NCBI GenBank assembly: GCA_046565865.1
Contig: JBKHXU010000243.1
Span: forward strand, 1 to 13,861
DNA: 13,861 nt
Direction of reading: 5' to 3'
From: JBKHXU01 sp046565865
GTDB taxonomy: Bacteria; Pseudomonadota; Gammaproteobacteria; Acidiferrobacterales; Sulfurifustaceae
The notes beneath the pieces are model-generated. The model had not been told where the DNA came from and ran no database searches. It was given only the letters and a program-made list of their open reading frames with translations. Of this stretch, positions 1 to 6,205 are shown piece by piece. Each line of letters begins with the position of its first letter. The first letter of the stretch is position 1. The position numbers and the translations under genes are program-made.

Positions 1-362
1 TCGCGGCGCACAAGATCGGTGATGACTTCCTCGTGCGTCGGGCCGAAGCAAAATTCGCGCTTGTGGCGGTCGGTGATGCGCAGCAGCTCGGGGCCATATT
101 GATCCCAGCGCGTGGATTCCTGCCACAGCTCGGCCGGTTGCACCGCGGGCATCAGCACTTCTTGCGCGCCGGCGTTGTTCATTTCCTCGCGCACGATGTT
201 TTCCACTTTGTGCAGCACGCGCAGTCCGAGCGGCAGCCAACTATACAGCCCGGCGGCGAGTTTGCGGATCATGCCGGCGCGCAGCATGAGCTTGTGGGAA
301 ATCACTTCGGCGTCGGCCGGAGTTTCTTTGACGGTGGCGAGCAGGAATTTCGAGACGCGCAT
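1..362 (-). CDS. proS: Prolyl-tRNA synthetase, N-terminal part (cut by window edge)
   Basis: This is the first 120 residues of a class II prolyl-tRNA synthetase, the cytoplasmic enzyme that charges tRNA(Pro) with proline. The ATG at 360-362 opens MRVSKFLLATVKETPADAEV, followed by the conserved stretch around LMLRAGMIRKLAAGLYSWLP. Next comes the motif 1 dimer-interface region, near residues 40-65 (VENIVREEMNNAG). The segment LWQEST-RWDQYGPELLR and the GPTHEEVITDL block follow near the window edge. The match to E. coli ProS, recalled from memory, is close and collinear from the first residue, so the start is secure. The bacterial type with an inserted editing domain would be expected, but that part lies outside the window. 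A good sigma-70-like promoter sits just upstream, so proS is probably transcribed independently of the nucleotidase gene on the same strand. No strong Shine-Dalgarno sequence is visible. Confidence 0.96.
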   Translation of the reverse strand, partial: MRVSKFLLATVKETPADAEVISHKLMLRAGMIRKLAAGLYSWLPLGLRVLHKVENIVREEMNNAGAQEVLMPAVQPAELWQESTRWDQYGPELLRITDRHKREFCFGPTHEEVITDLVRR

Positions 363-388
363 GGTTCGTTGCTTATTGAGACCCGCGC

Positions 389-417
389 AGTATAAGGGAC
401 GGCACCGGCCGCTCCAA
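389..417 (-). promoter_or_regulatory. Candidate sigma-70 promoter for proS
   Basis: Read on the minus strand, TTGGAG (412-417) and TATACT (389-394) are separated by exactly 17 bp, close to the sigma-70 consensus. The expected transcription start is near 382, which gives a leader of about 20 nt before the proS ATG. The -35 hexamer lies in the loop of the hairpin at 401-429. This is inferred from sequence only. Confidence 0.55.
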
Positions 418-429
418 TCGGCCGGCGCC
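401..429 (-). terminator. Hairpin after the nucleotidase-family gene, possible terminator
   Basis: An 11-bp inverted repeat (401-411 against 419-429, one T/C difference) encloses a 7-nt loop, starting 9 nt past the stop codon of the upstream minus-strand gene. The stem is almost all G and C. On the minus strand it is followed by a weak pyrimidine run (GTCCCTTAT) rather than a clear U-tract, so intrinsic termination is plausible but not certain. Confidence 0.5.
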
Positions 430-437
430 GCGAAACG

Positions 438-2297
438 CTACCAGATCGGTTGCACGAACGGGGCTTGCGGCCACACCGGTGTGTTGCTCTCGTCGATGAT
501 CTGCGCCGGGCCGGCCGCGGGTAGCGGACCGCTGGCGAGCAGGTCGATGAACATATCGGTCACGGTCCAGGCGCTGCCGGTAGTGGGGTTGATCAGCGGC
601 TGCACGTTGGTAAAGCCGGTGTAGCTGCACAGCGTATCGGCACTGTCGTCCGGACGCGTGCAGCCGGTGATGGTGTAGGTCGCGCTCGGTTCAATGGCGG
701 CGCCGCTGTCCGCGAGCCACGCGCTGCGCACGCGCGTGCCGTCGGCGCCCGCGATATCAACGTTCAATCCCAGCCCGCCGAATCCGTCGAACCAGCCGCC
801 GCTTTGGTTGAACGCAGTGCGCGAGTAGACGCCGGTCAAACCGAGCTCGGCGATATCGAGCAGGCGCTGGCCGCTGACCGCGCCGGTAGACAAGGTGTAG
901 ACCACCGGAAAGAAACGGTACACGTCTTCGAGCGTGATCGTCCCGTCGGCGAGCGTGTTGTCCTCCAGCATCTCGCCCGGCGCGCCGAGCACGCTGTCGA
1001 AGCGGAACCCCGGCGTCATGGCGAGCTGCGTGCCGCCGCGCGTGCGCAGCGCCGCGGCGAACACGCGGTTGAAGGTGTAGTCGAGCGCCTGACGCCGGTC
1101 GAGCGGTCCGGCGGTGGTGCCGACGACGGTATTGATCGGTTGCGTCAGCGTTACGTCGACGTACGGGAACGGGAGCTTGATGTTCGGGTTGGGCACCAGA
1201 AACGGCGCGCGCGCCTGGTCCACCAACGCCTTCATCGCCGCATCCTCCGGGATCGAGCGATCGAGCGGCAGCAGTTGCCAGCGGAACACAGGCGCGGCGC
1301 CGGCGGCTACCGTCACGTCCATGCGTCCGAGGTAGCCGTCGTTGCCGGCCTCGACCACGAGCGCGCCGCTGGCACCGGTGAGCGGCGTGAACGTGGCCTC
1401 GTGCGTGTGCGCGGAGAAGAACACATCGACCGAGCCCGGCGCCACGACGTCGGCCAGGCGCTTGTCCTTGTGGATGCCGAGCTCGCTCATGACGAACACG
1501 AGCTGCGCGCCCTGCGCGCGCAACTTCGCCGCGTGTTGCTCGATGAGCGCGCGATAGTTGTTCTCGCCTTGGACGAACGCGAGCCCGGTCGCGAGCGTCG
1601 GCGACATGCGCGGTACGATGTCGGAGGTGATGCCGATGAAGCCGATCTGCACCCCGGCGCGGTTGGTCGTCCACGTCGGCGGCAGGAACGGTTGCCCGGC
1701 GTTGAAGAACGGCGCGGTGTACGTGACGTTGGCCGCGAGGTTCGGGAAGTTCGGTTGCGCGATGTCGCCGGTCGCCATCACGACGCCACCGATGAGGCTA
1801 AGCATCGCCTGTTCCGCGGCGCTGAGCGAGGCGTAACGCAGCCGCGTGACGATCGGGCCGTAAGCGAAATCCCAGTTGCCGGGCACGCCGACGTCGATGC
1901 CGAGCGCGTTCACCGGCGCGGCGACGGCGTTGCCGAGCGTGTACAGCGCCTCGACGCCGCCGTGATACGTGTCGCCGATGTTCATCAGGATCGAGTTCGG
2001 ATTCTCCGCGCGGATCTGTTTTACCAATGTCGCCAGCCGCGCGATGCCGCCGCGTTCGACAATCTTTGTGCCAGTCGCCGCGTCCGGTACGCGATCCCAG
2101 TGCGGCGTGAGATGGGCGTGCAGGTCGTTGTAGTGCATCAGCGTGATCGTCGTCGGTGTCGACGGTAGCCCCGTGGGCGATGGCGTCGACGCGGAAGACG
2201 AACCGCCCCCGCCGCAGCTCATCAGCGCCAGCGCGAGTAGAGCGGTGGCGGACGCCGCCGGCATGGAGCGGCGCGGGGGAAGGGGTGGCTGTGACAT
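438..2297 (-). CDS. Secreted 5'-nucleotidase/metallophosphatase-family lipoprotein
   Basis: This 619-residue protein has the two-domain plan of UshA-type 5'-nucleotidases. A signal sequence ends in a lipobox (LMSC, Cys28), followed by a Gly/Ser/Pro/Thr linker, which suggests membrane anchoring facing the periplasm or outside. The metallophosphatase domain spans about residues 50-330. It shows YNDLHAH (Asp58, His60), IGDTYHGG (Asp109), PGNWDFAYG (Asn141) and SAHTHE (His297, His299). GNDGYLGRMDV ends this domain in the usual way. The C-terminal substrate-binding domain (about 370-600) contains DGTITLEDVYRFFPVVYTLS and GGWFDGFGGLGL. Two family positions differ: the catalytic His-Asp pair of the NHEFD motif is Trp142 and Ala145, and the His of the usual T/S-H-x-G motif appears as Glu272. 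The substrate therefore cannot be assigned, and the GxWxFxYG form recalls SoxB-like relatives. The ATG at 2297 has GGAG seven bases upstream. Confidence 0.88.
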   Translation of the reverse strand: MSQPPLPPRRSMPAASATALLALALMSCGGGGSSSASTPSPTGLPSTPTTITLMHYNDLHAHLTPHWDRVPDAATGTKIVERGGIARLATLVKQIRAENPNSILMNIGDTYHGGVEALYTLGNAVAAPVNALGIDVGVPGNWDFAYGPIVTRLRYASLSAAEQAMLSLIGGVVMATGDIAQPNFPNLAANVTYTAPFFNAGQPFLPPTWTTNRAGVQIGFIGITSDIVPRMSPTLATGLAFVQGENNYRALIEQHAAKLRAQGAQLVFVMSELGIHKDKRLADVVAPGSVDVFFSAHTHEATFTPLTGASGALVVEAGNDGYLGRMDVTVAAGAAPVFRWQLLPLDRSIPEDAAMKALVDQARAPFLVPNPNIKLPFPYVDVTLTQPINTVVGTTAGPLDRRQALDYTFNRVFAAALRTRGGTQLAMTPGFRFDSVLGAPGEMLEDNTLADGTITLEDVYRFFPVVYTLSTGAVSGQRLLDIAELGLTGVYSRTAFNQSGGWFDGFGGLGLNVDIAGADGTRVRSAWLADSGAAIEPSATYTITGCTRPDDSADTLCSYTGFTNVQPLINPTTGSAWTVTDMFIDLLASGPLPAAGPAQIIDESNTPVWPQAPFVQPIW

Positions 2298-2388
2298 GGT
2301 CGTGCTCCGGTGTGAGTCTGAACGTGGCGCAGCATCGCCGGCCGGTGTAACTCGGCGATGTCTTGGGTATGACCGAGTACGGCGGAGT

Positions 2389-2403
2389 GTTACAAGTTGT
2401 AAC
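2389..2403. promoter_or_regulatory. Palindrome GTTACAA-G-TTGTAAC, candidate operator
   Basis: This is a perfect 7-1-7 inverted repeat in an A/T-richer patch of the spacer between the divergent nucleotidase-family gene and ompR. Its half-site (TTACA/TGTAA) resembles sites bound by several OmpR-family regulators. That makes autoregulation by the adjacent OmpR possible, but the assignment is inference. Confidence 0.4.
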
Positions 2404-2419
2404 GGCGCCCCCTCCTGTT

Positions 2420-2444
2420 CCCTCTCCCGCTTCGCGGGGGAGGG
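2420..2444. repeat. GC-rich hairpin repeat in intergenic spacer
   Basis: A 10-bp stem (2420-2429 against 2435-2444, one G-T pair) closes a 5-nt loop, and the sequence continues as GGGTTAGGGTGGCGGAGGG. The form CCCTCTCCCGC...GGGGAGGG followed by TTAGGGTG is familiar from memory as a dispersed intergenic repeat in many GC-rich proteobacteria. Only one copy is present in this window, so the repeat status rests on that recognition. Confidence 0.5.
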
Positions 2445-2506
2445 TTAGGGTGGCGGAGGGAAGGGGAAGGTTGCGGTCCCACCATGGACTTTCACACACC
2501 GCGGCT

Positions 2507-2512
2507 TAGACT
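2507..2512 (+). promoter_or_regulatory. Candidate -10 element for a leaderless ompR transcript
   Basis: TAGACT fits the TANNNT form of a -10 element and lies 6 bases before the ompR ATG. Transcription would start at or within a base or two of the start codon. No Shine-Dalgarno sequence precedes this ATG, which agrees with a leaderless start, but there is no convincing -35 hexamer. Confidence 0.3.
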
Positions 2513-2518
2513 GCGCGC

Positions 2519-3229
2519 ATGTCGGCCGCCCCGGACATTCTCATCGTCGATGACGACCCCGAGCTACGCGAGATGTTGCCGACGTATCTCGTGGCGCAGG
2601 GGTTTCGGCCGCGCGCCGTCGGCGATGGTGTGGCGATGCAGGCCGCGCTCGCGGAGCGTGCGGCCGATCTGATCCTGCTGGACCTGATGCTGCCCGGCGA
2701 GGATGGGCTGACGTTGACGCGGCGGCTGCGCGGCGCGTCGGCGACGCCGATCATCATGATGTCGGCGCGCGGCGAAGACGTGGATCGCATCATCGGGCTC
2801 GAGATCGGCGCCGACGACTACGTCGCCAAGCCGTTCAACCCGCGCGAACTGGTGGCGCGCATGCGCGCCGTGCTGCGCCGCCGTGCCGACGCGCCGGCGC
2901 CGGCCGAGCCCGCGCCGGTGTACGCCTTCGGCCCGTTCCGCCTCGACGCCGCGACGCACGCGCTCACGCGCGACGGTGCCCCGGTCGCGCTCACTACCGC
3001 CGAGTTCACGCTGCTACATCTGTTCGTGCGCCATCCACGGCGCGTGCTGACGCGCGATCAGCTGACCACGCTCGTGCGCGATGTCGAGCGCATGCCGTTT
3101 GATCGCAGCATCGACGTGCGCGTCGCCCGGCTGCGGCGCAAGATCGAGCCGAACCCGGACGAGCCGGTGTACATACGCACGGTGTGGGGCGCCGGGTATC
3201 TGTTCGTGCCGCACGGCGACGCGACGTAA
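2519..3229 (+). CDS. ompR: OmpR-type response regulator
   Basis: This 236-residue cytoplasmic response regulator has a receiver domain (about 5-120) and an OmpR-type winged-helix DNA-binding domain (about 135-232). The receiver has the acidic cluster DDD at 11-13, the phosphoacceptor Asp55 in LDLMLPGEDG, Ser82 and Lys104 in KPFNPREL. The segment GEDVDRIIGLEIGADDY is shared almost word for word with E. coli OmpR, as I recall it. The C-terminal signature RSIDVRVARLRRKIE followed by YIRTVWGAGYLFVP gives the recognition helix and wing. Its stop codon overlaps the start of the envZ-like gene (TAATG), so the two are translationally coupled. The symbol is supported by these matches and by the EnvZ-like partner. 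The target genes are not in the window. Confidence 0.93.
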   Translation: MSAAPDILIVDDDPELREMLPTYLVAQGFRPRAVGDGVAMQAALAERAADLILLDLMLPGEDGLTLTRRLRGASATPIIMMSARGEDVDRIIGLEIGADDYVAKPFNPRELVARMRAVLRRRADAPAPAEPAPVYAFGPFRLDAATHALTRDGAPVALTTAEFTLLHLFVRHPRRVLTRDQLTTLVRDVERMPFDRSIDVRVARLRRKIEPNPDEPVYIRTVWGAGYLFVPHGDAT

Positions 3230-4578
3230 TGCCGCGCCGGCGTCTACCCGACACGCTTTTCGCCCGCACCGCCGCGCTGTTCCTAACGCTGGTGCTCGGG
3301 TTCCAGTTGCTGGTGTTCTCCGTTGCCGGTTACTTCGTGCTGTGGCCGCTCATGACGGGATCGGCGAACGATCTTGCGGCGTTGATTGAGCTGTCGGTGC
3401 GCAGTTGGGACGAATTGCCGGCGTCGCGCCGCCCCGCCTATCTCGCCGAGCTCGCGCGCAGCCAACAATTGCAGGTCGCCCCGGCGACGGACGCGCTCGC
3501 CGGCGAACGCAGTTTGTTGCCGTACGCGCAGCTGTTGGAGCGGGCGCTGGCGCGCCGCTTCGACGCGCCGGTGTCTGTGGTGCGAATCGCGGACGGCCCC
3601 GCGGTCTACGCCGTCGACGTGCCGGCGCGCGGCGCGCGCCTGCGCGTTCGCTTCAGCCATGCGCGTATCGGCACCAATCCGTGGTTCGCGCTGGCCGCGA
3701 GTGTCGCCGGTAGCGTGCTCCTGGGGCTGGTCGGCGCGCTGCTGGTGGCGCGTCGGTTGACGCGGCCGCTGGCGCAGTTCGCGCACGCGAGCGAGCGCGT
3801 CGGCCGCGGCGAAGCGCTCGAACCGTTGCCCGAGACCGGACCGGCCGAGATCGCGCGGCTCGCGCGCAACTTCAATCGCATGGCGACGCAGGTGCGTGAG
3901 TTGCTCGACAACCGCACCACGCTGCTTGCCGGCGTGTCGCACGATCTGCGCACGCCGATTGCGCGGCTGCGCCTGGCGCTGGAGCTGCAGCGCGAGCACC
4001 CGGACGCGGCCGGCCTGGCGCGCATGGAACGCTACCTCGACGACATGAACGCATTGGTCGCGAGCTTCCTCGATTTCGCGCGCGGCGTCGCCGACGGCGA
4101 ACGCGCTGCGACCGACGTGGGCGCGCTGTTGGAGTCGATGGCGGCCGAGGCGCGTGCCGCCGGCGCCGACGTTGTGCGTGGTGACACGGCCTCGTGTACC
4201 CGCATGCTGGCGCCGTTCGCGCTGCGACGCGTGCTGCAAAACTTGGTGGACAACGCCGTGCGTCACGGCGGCGGTCGCGTGGAGCTGGCGCTCGATACCG
4301 TCGACGGTCGCGCCGTCATCGAGGTGCGTGACCGCGGTCCCGGCATCCCGCCCACGGCGCGCGAGTCGGTGTTCCGCCCGTTCGTGCGGCTCGATCCCTC
4401 GCGCAATGCGAGTACCGGTGGTGTCGGATTGGGGCTCGCGATCGCACGTCAGATTGCGCAAACGCAGGGGTGGATGCTGTCACTGCACGCGCGCGAGGGC
4501 GGCGGGACGGTGGCGCGGGTGGAGTTGCCGGCGGTTTCGCTCGACGTCGTGGGTAGGGAAGCGACGCAATCTCCGTAA
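3229..4578 (+). CDS. envZ: EnvZ-type membrane sensor histidine kinase
   Basis: This 449-residue inner-membrane sensor kinase should phosphorylate the OmpR encoded just upstream. Transmembrane segments lie at about 14-38 and 153-174, with a periplasmic sensor region of about 110 residues between them. A HAMP domain (about 174-227) follows, then the HisKA domain with His238 in GVSHDLRTPIARLRL, an EnvZ-like H-box. The ATPase domain has Asn342 in NLVDNAVRHGGG, Asp368 in DRGPGIP and the G2 box GGVGLGLA (398-404). The ATG at 3229 overlaps the ompR stop codon and gives nearly the same length as E. coli EnvZ (about 450). An in-frame upstream ATG at 3184 would add 15 residues inside ompR and is less likely. 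The signal sensed (osmolarity in E. coli) cannot be inferred here. Confidence 0.93.
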   Translation: MPRRRLPDTLFARTAALFLTLVLGFQLLVFSVAGYFVLWPLMTGSANDLAALIELSVRSWDELPASRRPAYLAELARSQQLQVAPATDALAGERSLLPYAQLLERALARRFDAPVSVVRIADGPAVYAVDVPARGARLRVRFSHARIGTNPWFALAASVAGSVLLGLVGALLVARRLTRPLAQFAHASERVGRGEALEPLPETGPAEIARLARNFNRMATQVRELLDNRTTLLAGVSHDLRTPIARLRLALELQREHPDAAGLARMERYLDDMNALVASFLDFARGVADGERAATDVGALLESMAAEARAAGADVVRGDTASCTRMLAPFALRRVLQNLVDNAVRHGGGRVELALDTVDGRAVIEVRDRGPGIPPTARESVFRPFVRLDPSRNASTGGVGLGLAIARQIAQTQGWMLSLHAREGGGTVARVELPAVSLDVVGREATQSP

Positions 4579-4625
4579 CGCGACACCAAGCGCTGGGAGG
4601 TTAACTCGTCGCCCGATGCCTGCCC

Positions 4626-4719
4626 GTCATTCCGAGCGACAGCGAGGGATCTGCAGCAGGTCCTCGCCGCCTAGCGGCAACTCGGGATGACACTTCGTTC
4701 TCGCTGCGCTCGAAATGAC
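4626..4719. repeat. Imperfect palindromic intergenic repeat, copy 1
   Basis: The left end (4626-4646, GTCATTCCGAGCGACAGCGAG) and the reverse complement of the right end (4700-4719, GTCATTTCGAGCGCAGCGAG) are nearly identical, giving terminal inverted repeats around a 53-bp core. The core holds another half-end (ACTCGGGATGAC) and a small hairpin, GCCGC-CTA-GCGGC. It lies between convergent genes, and a diverged relative lies at 7642-7726. The GTCATTCCGAGCG...AGCGAGG form is one I recognise as a common non-coding repeat family of bacterial genomes. It may also serve as a bidirectional terminator for envZ and the DUF302 gene. Confidence 0.6.
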
Positions 4720-4740
4720 AGTAACGCGACTAGTTCCGGG

Positions 4741-5229
4741 CTAGGGGCTCTTGAGGTTCAGCGCCTCGCGCACGATGCCGTCGAGTAGTTCCTCGACTTT
4801 GCGCAGCGCCTGGCGCGCGCCGGCGTTGCCGGCCGGCTCGGGCCGGCGGAAGGTGACGTACACGCGCTTCGGCTCCTTCGGTACCACGTACACCGCGATG
4901 ACGTAAGGGCAGTACGCGATGTTGTGTGGATCGGCCTCCATCATCTGGCGCGACACCGCGGCGCTGCAGAACGCGAATGCTTCGGCGTTGAGAAAAATCT
5001 GCTTTGTGGTTCCCAGATCCTTGCCGGTGCGCACCAGCATGTCGTTGATATGCGAGGTGTGGTCGATGACGAGACCCTGGTTTTGGATCGCGAGCTTCAG
5101 ATCTTCCGCTACGTTTTCGAACTTGCCTTCGACGTGATAGCGCGCGATAGGTCCAGCCTTGGTGCCGGCAGCGTGGGTCGCAGGCGCGAGCGCGGCGGTC
5201 ATGAGCAGGGCGAGAGCGAGATGGCGCAT
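4741..5229 (-). CDS. Secreted DUF302-domain protein
   Basis: This is a 162-residue protein with a clear Sec signal peptide (residues 1-20, MRHLALALLMTAALAPATHA) and a mature domain that resembles DUF302. It includes NVAEDLKLAIQNQGLVIDHTSHINDML, a segment ending in Cys88 (AFAFCSA), DPHNIAYCPYVIAVYVV with Cys107, and a C-terminal helix. The two cysteines could form a disulfide or bind a ligand in the periplasm; DUF302 proteins have no well-established general function. The start at 5229 is chosen because AGGAG (5237-5241) lies at ideal spacing and the signal peptide begins there. An in-frame ATG at 5298 would add 23 residues without signal character and would overlap the end of the fructokinase gene. 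A TATACT -10-like element sits at 5258-5263. Confidence 0.85.
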   Translation of the reverse strand: MRHLALALLMTAALAPATHAAGTKAGPIARYHVEGKFENVAEDLKLAIQNQGLVIDHTSHINDMLVRTGKDLGTTKQIFLNAEAFAFCSAAVSRQMMEADPHNIAYCPYVIAVYVVPKEPKRVYVTFRRPEPAGNAGARQALRKVEELLDGIVREALNLKSP

Positions 5230-5236
5230 TAAAGTT

Positions 5237-5263
5237 CTCCTGGGCGGTTTTCCAGCGAGTATA
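5237..5263 (-). promoter_or_regulatory. -10 element and ribosome binding site for the DUF302 gene
   Basis: On the minus strand, TATACT (5258-5263) is followed by AGGAG (5237-5241), seven bases before the ATG at 5229. The -35 region at the normal distance is a poor match (TCGGTT). The Shine-Dalgarno sequence decides the start codon of the downstream gene. Confidence 0.5.
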
Positions 5264-5270
5264 ACGCCGC

Positions 5271-5292
5271 CGCGTGCGGAAACCGATACGCG
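5271..5292 (-). terminator. Hairpin after the fructokinase gene
   Basis: Just past the mak stop codon, CGCGT (5271-5275 on the plus strand) pairs with ACGCG (5288-5292). A further CGG/CCG pairing around a 3-nt loop lies inside, with small bulges. There is no U-tract after it on the minus strand. It may help end the symporter-kinase transcript, but evidence for termination is modest. Confidence 0.35.
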
Positions 5293-5294
5293 CT

Positions 5295-6179
5295 TCACTC
5301 AGGGTCCCACAATTGCGCGGCGCCAAGCACCCCCGAGCTGTCCCCATGTTGGTTGCGCGCGATCTCCGTGCGCAGTTCGTCGTTGAACACGTGCTTGGCG
5401 AGACGCGCGCGACCTTCGGTGTAGAGCGCGTCGATGTTCGACATGCCGCCGCCGAGCACGACTACGTCCGGATCGAGAATATTGACGACCACCGACAGCG
5501 CCCGCCCGAAGCGATCGAGATAGCGGTCGAGGGCGGCGCGGGCGCGGGCGTCACCGCCGGCCGCGAGCGCAACGATGTCGCTGGCGTCGCGCGGGTCGCC
5601 GCCGTGTGCCGCGTAGTCCCGCGTGAGCCCGGGACCGGAGAGAAAGGTTTCGACGCAGCCACGTTTGCCGCAGTAGCAGGGCGGGCCGTCGGCCTCGAGC
5701 ACGTTGTGTCCCCATTCGCCGGCGATGTGCTGCCGGCCGGAGATAAGCTGGCCATGCACCACGACGCCGCCGCCGACCCCCGTGCCCATGATCACCCCGA
5801 ACACCACCGCGTGCCCACGCCCGGCGCCGTCGCGCGCCTCCGACAGTGCGAAGCAATTCGCGTCGTTCTCGGCGCGGATCGGGCGCGCGAGCAGGCGTTC
5901 AAGATCCGGATGAAACGGCTTGCCGTTGAGGCACGTGGTGTTGGAGTTCTTGAGCAGCCCGGTGCGCGTCGAGATCGATCCGGGCGTGCCGACGCCAACG
6001 CGGCACGTGCCGCCCGCACGCGCTTCCAGGTCGCGTACCAATGCGGCGATGTTCGCGAGGATGGCGTCGTAACCTTGTGCCGCCGGCGTCGGACGCCGTT
6101 CACGAACGACGATCGCGCCGGCGTGATCCATGACGATGCCTTCGGTTTTCGTGCCGCCGAGATCGATGCCGATGCGCAT
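5295..6179 (-). CDS. mak: ROK-family fructokinase (Mak type)
   Basis: This 294-residue cytoplasmic sugar kinase of the ROK family uses ATP to phosphorylate a free hexose, most likely fructose as in E. coli Mak. The opening MRIGIDLGGTKTE is the phosphate-binding motif. GTPGSIS and LKNSNTTCLNGKPF match Mak, Asp106 in ENDANC is the expected catalytic base, and GEWGHN is followed by the zinc site formed by His158, Cys168, Cys170 and Cys175 (CYCGKRGC). VVNILDPDVVVLGGGMSN and HGDSSGVLGAAQLW complete the match to E. coli Mak recalled from memory (302 residues). An in-frame ATG at 6185 would add two residues. The gene starts 20-26 bp after the symporter stop, so the two form an operon: the symporter would import the sugar that this kinase traps. 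Glucose or mannose activity is also possible. Confidence 0.92.
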   Translation of the reverse strand: MRIGIDLGGTKTEGIVMDHAGAIVVRERRPTPAAQGYDAILANIAALVRDLEARAGGTCRVGVGTPGSISTRTGLLKNSNTTCLNGKPFHPDLERLLARPIRAENDANCFALSEARDGAGRGHAVVFGVIMGTGVGGGVVVHGQLISGRQHIAGEWGHNVLEADGPPCYCGKRGCVETFLSGPGLTRDYAAHGGDPRDASDIVALAAGGDARARAALDRYLDRFGRALSVVVNILDPDVVVLGGGMSNIDALYTEGRARLAKHVFNDELRTEIARNQHGDSSGVLGAAQLWDPE

Positions 6180-6205
6180 GCTCATTCGACTCGGGTCCGT
6201 GTGCT

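Noticed and set aside
804..2168. Long plus-strand open frame (454 codons) opposite the nucleotidase-family gene
   Set aside because: It has low-complexity Arg/Ala/Glu/Asp-rich composition with no recognisable motif, while the opposite strand encodes a clear protein family. It is an antisense shadow of GC-rich codon use.
3283..4461. Long minus-strand open frame (392 codons) opposite envZ
   Set aside because: It is Arg/Gln/His-rich with no domain and lies fully antisense to a histidine kinase with every diagnostic motif.
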